NCBI GenBank assembly: GCA_949295905.1
Contig: CASFNA010000010.1
Coordinates: 1-64,000 of the forward strand
From: an uncultured Prevotellaceae bacterium
GTDB taxonomy: Bacteria > Bacteroidota > Bacteroidia > Bacteroidales > Bacteroidaceae
DNA: 64,000 nt
Direction of reading: 5' to 3'
Numbering within the stretch: position 1 is the stretch's first letter; every line of letters begins with the position of its first letter. Under the pieces are notes generated by a model. That model was not told the origin of the DNA. It ran no database searches and worked only from the letters and a program-made list of their open reading frames with translations. Shown one piece after another: positions 24,669 to 31,143 of the stretch. The position numbers were made by a program, and so were the translations under genes.

Positions 24669-26126
24669 TCATTGGGCAAAGAGTGATTTCTTTTTGCATA
24701 CGGTATTATGTCCTGTAAGGTAAGCGTAAAGTGCCGATGGTATGAACATCAGGCTGACGCTGTCCAAGCTGACGATGCCGCTCTTTGTCTTTGACGTCAC
24801 CATGGCGTCGTCCAGATTGTTTGTCTCCATGAAAGCAAGCAGCGATTTCAGCTCGCCCGGCGCGTCATAATACCTGTCCGACCATTTAAGTTCCACCGCC
24901 CATGCGGGCTTTTGCGTCACCGCGTTCAGTCCAACCATGTCAACCTCGCCGTTTTCGCGTCCCATTTTCCAGTTGGCGTACCATATGCTGTCGTTCCTCT
25001 GTATCCTCTGCGCGTAAATAGCCGTCTCGACCATGTTGCCCAACGCCTTGTCGGTCTCGGTCAGTGGGGAGAACAGGGCGCATCTGATTGACGGGTTGGT
25101 GAGGTATATTTTGAACCGCGTGATGCGCTGTAGCCTCCGCGCATTGTTGTCTACACGGTGTATTACCTTGATGAGGAACGCGCTTTCAAGGTAGCTGATG
25201 TATTTTTTTATCAGCTCCTTCCTTATGCCCGAATTGGCCGACAGCCCCTCTACGGTGAACTCGCAGCCCGACAGGTAGGCTATGTGTATGAACAGGCGGT
25301 AAAGCTCCTGCGTGTCGCTTATGCCGTAAAGGCCGGGCAAATCCTTCAGCATCACCTTGTCAACTATGTCGCGGCGCATGAATGTGCCGGGGTCTTTCTG
25401 GATTTCTTTTGAGAAAACCACTTCGGGATAACCGCCGAAGTTGATATAGTTAATGAACAGGCGGTTAAGTTCGGTGATGTCTATCGTGTCAAACGCGTCA
25501 ACTTTGTAACCGTGCCATGTCATGTCTTTCTTGACAATAAGGCGTCCGAGCCCGAGCAGGTGGATATACTCGTTGAATGTCAGCGGCGGCAGGCTGAAGT
25601 CGTGAAACCTGCCCGCGCCGCTTTCGCTGCTCTTCATCTTCAAGGCCGCCGCTGCCGAGCCTGACACTACGAACTTGGTATGGCGGAACGTGTCTACCAA
25701 TGACTTGAGGTGCAACTCCCAGTCTTTCAGGTACTGGACTTCGTCATAAAACACGTAAAAGCCTTCGTCGTCCATGCTGCAATGCAGGGTCTCCTTGGCC
25801 GTTTTCAGCAGCTCTTCAAGCGACAGCCCCATGTAAATAGGCGTGTCTACAGACATGTAGACAATCTTTTGCGGACTGACACCGTCGTCCAGCAGGCGTT
25901 GTATGGCATGGTATATCATGATTGTCTTGCCAACCCTGCGCGGCCCCATAAGCACCACTCCGCGCCTTACCGACATGTCGTTCACCATCCCGTAGAACAT
26001 GTCGAGGTACAGCCTGCTCCTCATCTGCCTTATGTCGTCTGGTATATGGCCGCTTACCCACCATGGGTTGTCATATTTCATCCTTTCGGATATTTCCTTT
26101 TTAAGCTCGGTTCTGTCTAAAATCAT
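24669..26126 (-). CDS. AAA+ ATPase with C-terminal DUF4143
   Basis: 485 aa from ATG 26126. Walker A is GPRRVGKT (61-68), Walker B FYDEVQ (126-131), and the sensor region FVVSGSAAAAL follows; the C-terminal third (DUF4143) has SIRCALFSP and VETAIYAQ, EVDMV and WAVELKWSDR, the latter resembling a PD-(D/E)xK nuclease-like fold. Proteins of this kind are very common in Bacteroidota, multicopy and variable, with unknown function, often thought of as accessory. The frame continues upstream to 26288, but that part is encoded by the repeat cluster 26184-26313, so the shorter start is taken. Confidence 0.88.
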   Translation of the reverse strand: MILDRTELKKEISERMKYDNPWWVSGHIPDDIRQMRSRLYLDMFYGMVNDMSVRRGVVLMGPRRVGKTIMIYHAIQRLLDDGVSPQKIVYMSVDTPIYMGLSLEELLKTAKETLHCSMDDEGFYVFYDEVQYLKDWELHLKSLVDTFRHTKFVVSGSAAAALKMKSSESGAGRFHDFSLPPLTFNEYIHLLGLGRLIVKKDMTWHGYKVDAFDTIDITELNRLFINYINFGGYPEVVFSKEIQKDPGTFMRRDIVDKVMLKDLPGLYGISDTQELYRLFIHIAYLSGCEFTVEGLSANSGIRKELIKKYISYLESAFLIKVIHRVDNNARRLQRITRFKIYLTNPSIRCALFSPLTETDKALGNMVETAIYAQRIQRNDSIWYANWKMGRENGEVDMVGLNAVTQKPAWAVELKWSDRYYDAPGELKSLLAFMETNNLDDAMVTSKTKSGIVSLDSVSLMFIPSALYAYLTGHNTVCKKKSLFAQ

Positions 26127-26183
26127 AGTTGGCAATATGTTTTCGCAAAGATAATGAATAAAGTTCATATTGCAAAACAATTT

Positions 26184-26313
26184 TAAAAATAAGCAGATGC
26201 CAGCATGCTTATTTCCTACAAAACTGTAAAAATAAGCATTGTTGATACGTCTTATTTTTACGAAAAGGTGAAAATAAGCATGTTTCATGCTTCAAATGTG
26301 CCTTATTTTTACG
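26184..26313. promoter_or_regulatory. Six alternating TAAAAATAAGCA motifs upstream of the AAA/DUF4143 gene
   Basis: Copies at 26184-26195 (+), 26206-26216 (-), 26226-26238 (+), 26251-26262 (-), 26268-26280 (+) and 26302-26313 (-). They form three inverted pairs with 10-21 nt between the halves. They lie just upstream of the start of the ATPase gene and could be its operator, or sites of an RNA or DNA hairpin. The motif was not noticed elsewhere in the window. Confidence 0.7.
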
Positions 26314-26368
26314 TCGATAAGCCAACGCCTTGACACTGTTTTGCAACTACTTGAAAGTCAAGCAGTTT

Positions 26369-26452
26369 CCAAAAGGCCGTCTTTCGGCTTGCAAAAGGCG
26401 GCCTTTTACAATGCGAAAGACGGCCTTTCGCAACGCGGAAAGCCGTCTTTTG
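26369..26452. repeat. 22-nt modular palindromic array 8
   Basis: Four modules in a divergent gap (AAA ATPase to the left, M20 gene to the right). A separate GC-rich hairpin, GGCCCGGG/CCCGGGCC, is at 26499-26517, followed by GGTTTTC. No gene is seen in 26127-26605. Confidence 0.85.
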
Positions 26453-26588
26453 GGCAGGCGGTGGTTCCGATTGGCTGTCTTGATGCTTCGTTGTTGTCGG
26501 CCCGGGCCGCCCGGGCCGGTTTTCGTCCGGAGATGTCCGTGCCCGTGACAGTTGTGGGCATGGCATGCGTTTTATTGGATATTTTGCG

Positions 26589-26596
26589 TATCTTTG
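26589..26596 (+). promoter_or_regulatory. Bacteroidota -7 box TATCTTTG close to the start codon
   Basis: Exact match ending 9 nt before ATG 26606; it fixes the start of the M20 gene and implies a leader of only a few bases. Confidence 0.7.
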
Positions 26597-26605
26597 CCGG
26601 TGATT

Positions 26606-27673
26606 ATGACACAAAACGATTATCTCGACCAGGCCGTAGGCCTGCTCCGGCGGCTCGTGGCCACGCCTTCGGTGAGCCGTGACGAGGCCGCTGCGGCCTC
26701 TATCGTGGAAGAAGCCCTGTGCCGTTACGGCTTTGAGCCGCGGCGCGAGGCCAATAACGTGTGGGCGGTAAGTCCGCATTATGACGACAGGAAGCCGACG
26801 CTGCTGCTCAACGCGCACATCGACACGGTGAAGCCTGTGCCGTCATGGACGCGCGACCCGTTTTCGCCCGGCATTGTGGACGGCCGCCTGTACGGTCTCG
26901 GCAGCAACGACTGCGGCGGCGGACTGGTGGCTCTCATGCAGGCCTTCCGCCATCTTTCGCAGGCCGTGCAGCCGTACAACCTTGTCTATCTGGCGTCGGC
27001 CGAGGAGGAGGTTTCGGGGCAAAACGGTGTCAGCCTCGTCTTGCCCCTGCTGCCAAGAGTAGACATGGCCGTGGTAGGCGAGCCTACGGGTATGCAGCCT
27101 GCGGTGGCCGAAAAGGGGCTGATGGTTGTCGATGCGGTGGCGCGCGGCCGGTCGGGGCACGCCGCGAGGGGCGAGGGCGTCAACGCCATATACGTAGCCT
27201 TGGACGACATACAGTGGCTGCGCTCGTACCGTTTCGGCAAGGTGAGCCCGCTGCTCGGCCCTACGCTGGTGGCTGTAACCATAGTCAACGCCGGCACGCA
27301 GCACAACGTAGTGCCCGACGAATGCCGCTTCACCATAGACATAAGGACAAACGAATACTATCGGAACGAGGACGTTTTCAACTTCCTGAAAACCAAGATG
27401 AAAAGTGAACTGCATGCGCGCTCCTTTCGTTTGTCGTCCTCCTGCATTGCGGTTGACAATCCCGTGGTGCGCCGCTGCGTCGGGATGGGCATGACGCCGT
27501 TCGGTTCGCCAACGCTTTCCGACCAGGCCCTGATGCCTTTCCCGTCGCTGAAGCTCGGGCCTGGAGACTCGGCACGCTCGCATTCCGCCGACGAGTATAT
27601 CTGCATCAAGGAAATAGGCGAGGCCATAAGTACATACATCGGCCTGCTCGACGGGAAGGAAATATCAGGATAA
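26606..27673 (+). CDS. M20-family metallo-hydrolase (ArgE/DapE-like deacylase)
   Basis: 355 aa from ATG 26606. Zinc ligands are visible: AHIDTV (His71, Asp73), GSNDCGGG (Asp102), AEEEVSG (Glu133/134 catalytic and ligand) and VVGEPTG. The dimerisation lid with RSGHAARGEGVNA follows. The short M20 enzymes of Bacteroidota include the acetyl- or succinylornithine deacetylase of arginine synthesis, and this fits the closest group, but no arg genes are in the window. Monocistronic. Confidence 0.87.
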   Translation: MTQNDYLDQAVGLLRRLVATPSVSRDEAAAASIVEEALCRYGFEPRREANNVWAVSPHYDDRKPTLLLNAHIDTVKPVPSWTRDPFSPGIVDGRLYGLGSNDCGGGLVALMQAFRHLSQAVQPYNLVYLASAEEEVSGQNGVSLVLPLLPRVDMAVVGEPTGMQPAVAEKGLMVVDAVARGRSGHAARGEGVNAIYVALDDIQWLRSYRFGKVSPLLGPTLVAVTIVNAGTQHNVVPDECRFTIDIRTNEYYRNEDVFNFLKTKMKSELHARSFRLSSSCIAVDNPVVRRCVGMGMTPFGSPTLSDQALMPFPSLKLGPGDSARSHSADEYICIKEIGEAISTYIGLLDGKEISG

Positions 27674-27774
27674 GTATTTACAGGGAAAAAACAAAAGCCA
27701 AGCACCAAGGATGGCGCTCCGGCCCGTTCGGGGTGTCGGGGCTTGCTTCCTTCATGTTTGGCTGTAATGGGTTG

Positions 27775-29145
27775 TCATCTGTCAAGTAGCACCTTGAACG
27801 ACCTTGTGCCGTCGGCTGTCGCCACCTTTACTATGTATGCCCCGGCAGGCTGTCCGCCAATGTTGAACACCTTGCCCTGTCCGCCTGTGGCTATGAGGGT
27901 GCCTGTCGCCGTGTAAACGTCGGCGCGGCTGTATTCGCCGTTGACAACGAGTATGCCGCCGCGGCTGTTCACGCTTACGTTCCTGGCTATCGCTTCAGGA
28001 CGGCTGATGCCGGTTGCGTCGGGATTGTACAGCACGGCCGGGCCGTTGCATACGTCGAAGCCCATCGATTCGAGCGTTCCGCCCACTATTACGGAGCCGT
28101 CTTCGCTGCAGTCAAGCGTGTAGGTGAGGCTTCCCGTGGATTGTGTGAACTTTTGTCCGTCTTTCGTTCCGCAGGTAACCATGTTGTCCGCGAACTCCAT
28201 TTTGCCGTCCGCCGTGTAGATGAAGTATGTGAACTGCGCGTCGTCGTCCTGGAAGTAACCGTATATGTTGCCTGCCGCGTCGATGCTGTTGCATATTCCC
28301 CCGTTGAAGGTGTGTGTCGCCTCGTTGTTGCAGTCGTACAGTTGTACGAGCTGGCCGTCGCGTATGAAGGCCGGGTTCTGTCCTCCGGTGTCCGACGTGT
28401 TGACACCGACTATTGTGCGTCCGTCGTTGCTTATGTCGTATACGAAGAACGTGTTGAATTGAACTTCGTCGGCAACTTCTACAAGCTCGCCTTTGTCTTG
28501 GTCGAACAAGAGGCTTTTGCCTGCTCCGCCGAGGTCGCGGTATTCGGTCAGCTCATACGTCCCGTTGTTGTCCGTCCATATTGCCGGGATGAGCTGTACC
28601 ACGTCCATCATGCCTCCGAACGGCGATTCTTTCTCGCCGACTTTTGAATAGTAGCATCCGGCTATGTATTTCCCGTCGGGCGTTACGGCGCATGCGCTGC
28701 TGAGGTTCATTGACGAGGCCTTGTTCTCGGAGTAGTCTTCGGGTACAGGCAGGAATGTCCATCCGCCGTCCAGCGTCATGTATCCGGGCAGCGGGCATCC
28801 CCTTTCGTTCTGGTCGGAGCTGCCTACGGCCACACCGTCGTTGGTGATGTCGTACAGCGATACCATCTTGTTGTAGTCTGTGTTGACAAGTTCTATCTTG
28901 TCAGGTGTGTCCAGGCACCATCTGTAGGCTGTGCCAGTGCCCACGTAGTCGTCGTAGCCTACGGCGTATTTGCCGTTGGCCGATACTTTGTTGAAGTAGC
29001 CGAACAGCATGTCCCATTGGTAGCCGTCCGGGTCGGTCCAGCTTTCGTTGAAGAATTTTTGGAACTGATACCCTGACAGGTCTTGGGCTGAACCTGTGAA
29101 TGTCAGCAGCGACAGTGCTGCGGAAAGGAGTAGATGTTTTTTCAT
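27775..29145 (-). CDS. Secreted protein with HAF-like repeats and T9SS C-terminal domain
   Basis: 456 aa. Signal peptide MKKHLLLSAALSLLTFTGSA. The middle shows at least five short repeats of the pattern xxDGxxxVG (VSANGKYAVGY, ITNDGVAVGS, VTPDGKYIAG, ISNDGRTIVG, CSEDGSVIVGG), the hallmark of HAF/extracellular-repeat beta-propeller-like proteins. The last about 70 residues (VNSRGGILVV, ADVYTATGTLIATGG, GAYIVKVATADGTRSFKVLL) look like a type A sorting domain of type IX secretion, so the protein is probably exported to the cell surface. The function of the repeat part is unknown. Own promoter at 29270-29277. Confidence 0.85.
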   Translation of the reverse strand: MKKHLLLSAALSLLTFTGSAQDLSGYQFQKFFNESWTDPDGYQWDMLFGYFNKVSANGKYAVGYDDYVGTGTAYRWCLDTPDKIELVNTDYNKMVSLYDITNDGVAVGSSDQNERGCPLPGYMTLDGGWTFLPVPEDYSENKASSMNLSSACAVTPDGKYIAGCYYSKVGEKESPFGGMMDVVQLIPAIWTDNNGTYELTEYRDLGGAGKSLLFDQDKGELVEVADEVQFNTFFVYDISNDGRTIVGVNTSDTGGQNPAFIRDGQLVQLYDCNNEATHTFNGGICNSIDAAGNIYGYFQDDDAQFTYFIYTADGKMEFADNMVTCGTKDGQKFTQSTGSLTYTLDCSEDGSVIVGGTLESMGFDVCNGPAVLYNPDATGISRPEAIARNVSVNSRGGILVVNGEYSRADVYTATGTLIATGGQGKVFNIGGQPAGAYIVKVATADGTRSFKVLLDR

Positions 29146-29269
29146 GTATTGTAGTCTGTGGCCCCGGTTTGACTTCGCGTCACGTTTGAAGCCGGGCCGT
29201 TTTTTGCTTCAAGGTGCGCATTTCATGGTATGTGAAGGGCTTGTATTGTCCTCTGCCTGCATACTTTTG

Positions 29270-29277
29270 CAAATCTA
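29270..29277 (-). promoter_or_regulatory. Bacteroidota -7 box TAGATTTG for the T9SS cargo gene
   Basis: Minus-strand TAnnTTTG match, with a TTTTG about 20 nt further upstream; leader of about 120 nt. Confidence 0.55.
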
Positions 29278-29317
29278 CATATATTTTTTTGTACCGCCAA
29301 AATATTTTGATAATTTG

Positions 29318-29325
29318 TAACTTTG
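29318..29325 (+). promoter_or_regulatory. Orphan plus-strand -7 box TAACTTTG
   Basis: Exact box with TTTTG upstream at 29305-29309, but no plus-strand gene follows before the convergent korB end. An ATG lies 3 nt downstream (29328) and opens a hydrophobic frame that runs into the palindromic array. No gene is called in 29146-29659; it holds these boxes, an array and a terminator. Confidence 0.45.
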
Positions 29326-29474
29326 CAATGTGTTTTTGTGTTGTTTTGTTGTTGTGGCGTGTATTTTTATGTGCAAATGTAGCGTTGAGGCGCGTTTTTT
29401 CTTTTCTTGCCTTGTCGTTGCCGGTGATGCTTGTGCAAATCACTTGCCTTCTGATATGTGGCATATCGCGTTGC

Positions 29475-29560
29475 GATAGGCCGTCTTTCATGGCGCAAAA
29501 GGCCGTCTTTTGGAATGTGAAAGACGGCCTTTTGTAATCCGTTGGATATCAGGATGTTGC
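29475..29560. repeat. 22-nt modular palindromic array 9 with tail motif
   Basis: Three modules (29475-29535), then a degenerate tail GTTGGATATCAGGATGTTGC from 29540. Confidence 0.82.
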
Positions 29561-29596
29561 GCATGTAGTTCCCGTCATGGCCGTATGCAACGGAAA

Positions 29597-29637
29597 AATC
29601 CCCTTGAGGTCTTCAGGGGAAAGACCTCAAGGGGATT
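29597..29637 (-). terminator. Terminator of the kor operon
   Basis: Perfect 17-bp stem (AATCCCCTTGAGGTCTT with its complement) around a 7-nt loop. Runs of T occur on both sides, so it can work in both directions; it lies 22 nt after the korB stop. Confidence 0.9.
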
Positions 29638-29659
29638 CGTTTTTATGGGTGTTGGGACG

Positions 29660-30712
29660 TTATTTCACTTCCCAGATGTCGTTGGTCTCAAGCAGTTCGG
29701 CGAAGTTGTGGTACTTCTTCTTTCCCTTCACCTCTTCGATTTGCTCGTGAACGGCGGCCTCGTAGGTCGGAGCCTCCACGTCGCGGATGACACCCAGGGC
29801 TACGGGGAATCCGTGTTCGTTGTCCATCATTGCAAGTTTCAGTTGCAGGGTGTTGTCCAGGCAGTGTGCGTCGTGTACGAGGATGTCGTCCAGTGTCACG
29901 CCGTTTTCACCGATTTTCACCACCTTCAGGCCGAAGCCTTCCTGCATGAGTCCGTACTCGTTGTTCTCGCCGAACACCAAAGGCTGGCCGTGGCGCACGT
30001 AGATTGCGTTCTTCGCGCGGCCTTCTTTCTTGTAGATGGAGTCGTAGCAGCCGTTGTTGAAGATGACGCAGTTCTGCAAAATCTCGCACACCGAAGCGCC
30101 CTTGTGGTGGTAGGCGGCTTTCAGTATCTCGACAGTGCCCTCGGCATCGGTGGCCACGGCGCGTGCGAAGAAGTGCCCCCTTGCGCCGAAGCACAGCTCG
30201 GCGGGCAGGAACGGGTCTTCCACCGTGCCGTAAGGCGACGACTTGCTGACGAAGCCGCGCGGCGACGTAGGCGAATACTGCCCTTTCGTAAGGCCGTATA
30301 TGCGGTTGTTGAGCAGTATCATGTTGATGTCGATGTTGCGCCTCATGGCGTGTATGAAATGGTTGCCGCCTATGGCGAGGCCGTCGCCGTCGCCGCTGAT
30401 TTGCCAAATGGCGAGGTCGGGGTTGGCCACTTTCGCACCCGTGGCGATTGCCGCGGCGCGTCCGTGTATTGTCTGCATGGCGTACGTGCTGACGTAATAC
30501 GGCAGTCGGCTTGAGCACCCTATGCCTGAAATCACGGCTGTCTGATACGGCGGAACGCCTATCTCCGCCATCGCCTTGTGGAGCGAAGCCAGGAAGAAAT
30601 GGTCTCCACAACCGGGACACCAGCGCGGTTGTCCCTTCTTATAATCGGCAGGCTTATAAGCCCCCCCTGCGTTCCCCCCGAGGGGGGAGTTTGAATATGT
30701 GTTGTGCTCCAT
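29660..30712 (-). CDS. korB: 2-oxoacid:ferredoxin oxidoreductase, beta subunit
   Basis: 350 aa. Thiamine-diphosphate subunit with CPGCGDHFF (32-40), GIGCSSRLPYY, GDGDGLAIGGNHFIH and LNNRIYGLTKGQYSP, the TPP/Mg region. With KorA it converts 2-oxoglutarate (or a related 2-oxoacid) and CoA to the acyl-CoA and reduced ferredoxin. Residues about 8-18 (NSPLGGNAGGA) are encoded by the left GC palindrome of the DUF559 cassette, just before the family start YKPADYKKGQPRW. Between it and korA lies the DUF559 gene; its start is 1 bp from that gene's stop. Confidence 0.93.
   Translation of the reverse strand: MEHNTYSNSPLGGNAGGAYKPADYKKGQPRWCPGCGDHFFLASLHKAMAEIGVPPYQTAVISGIGCSSRLPYYVSTYAMQTIHGRAAAIATGAKVANPDLAIWQISGDGDGLAIGGNHFIHAMRRNIDINMILLNNRIYGLTKGQYSPTSPRGFVSKSSPYGTVEDPFLPAELCFGARGHFFARAVATDAEGTVEILKAAYHHKGASVCEILQNCVIFNNGCYDSIYKKEGRAKNAIYVRHGQPLVFGENNEYGLMQEGFGLKVVKIGENGVTLDDILVHDAHCLDNTLQLKLAMMDNEHGFPVALGVIRDVEAPTYEAAVHEQIEEVKGKKKYHNFAELLETNDIWEVK
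30659..30689 (+). repeat. Left inverted end of the DUF559 cassette
   Basis: AGCCCCCCC followed after a short spacer by the palindrome TCCCCCCGAGGGGGGA. It lies inside the 5' end of korB. Its inverted partner is at 31111-31143. Confidence 0.75.
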
Positions 30713-30713
30713 G

Positions 30714-31088
30714 TTATTTCAAGTTTTCTTTTATTTGTTGTAATACGTTTGTTGTATTTTGCATGACTTCCGCATTGCTGAACCTTATCACCTTGAAGCC
30801 TTTGCTTTCGAGCCATGCAGTCCGCTCTGCGTCGTTTGCCTGTTGGCCGGGCTGGCTGTGGTAGCCGCCGTCTATCTCGACAATCAGTTTTGTTTCAATG
30901 CAGACAAAATCGACGATGAAGCAGCCGATGACGTGCTGGCGCTTGAAGTTCCGCCCCAAGCGGCCTCCTTTCACCATAAGCCAAAGCAGGCTTTCCGCTT
31001 CTGTGGGGTTGCTTCTGTTGTGCCTTGCAAGCTCTTTCAGGTGTCCGTACATGCTCCCGTCAGCCGTGCGGTAGGAATAGTCTTTCAT
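30714..31088 (-). CDS. DUF559 endonuclease-like protein (Vsr-related fold)
   Basis: 124 aa, the whole of the family's length. The PD-(D/E)xK-type core reads FIVDFVC (Asp60), LIVEIDGGYH (Glu71, Asp73, His77), with the family segments NPTEAESLLW, RNFKRQHVIGCF and NDAERTAWLESKGFKVIRFSNAEV. DUF559 is related to Vsr mismatch endonucleases and to restriction-type nucleases; activity of this small family is largely untested. It lies between korA and korB, genes that normally adjoin, and is bracketed by inverted GC palindromes, so it looks inserted. It is read in the same direction as kor and possibly co-transcribed. Confidence 0.9.
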   Translation of the reverse strand: MKDYSYRTADGSMYGHLKELARHNRSNPTEAESLLWLMVKGGRLGRNFKRQHVIGCFIVDFVCIETKLIVEIDGGYHSQPGQQANDAERTAWLESKGFKVIRFSNAEVMQNTTNVLQQIKENLK

Positions 31089-31110
31089 GCAAAGGTTGCG
31101 CCGCCGGCCG

Positions 31111-31143
31111 TCACCTCCCCTCGGGGAGGCGGGAGGGGGCGCT
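31111..31143 (-). repeat. Right inverted end of the DUF559 cassette
   Basis: Palindrome CCTCCCCTCGGGGAGG (31114-31129) followed by CGGGAGGGGGCGCT. It encodes the last 10 residues and the stop of KorA. Confidence 0.78.

Larger units (their letters stand above)
30659..31143. mobile_element. Candidate DUF559 cassette with inverted GC-palindromic ends
   Basis: A 485-bp unit made of one DUF559 gene between two oppositely oriented copies of an end sequence (AGCCCC-CCC block outward, CTCCCC-GA-GGGGAG palindrome inward). Both ends reach into the flanking kor genes. No transposase other than DUF559 and no convincing target-site duplication are visible, so mobility is inferred from the architecture. 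Confidence 0.55.

Noticed and set aside
26127..26288. Longer N-terminus of the AAA/DUF4143 protein
   Set aside because: The extra codons are encoded by the inverted TAAAAATAAGCA repeats and give a repetitive Tyr/Phe-rich peptide; family start is at 26126.
29328..29537. Hydrophobic frame after the orphan promoter
   Set aside because: It runs into the palindromic array and has no support as a protein beyond hydrophobicity.
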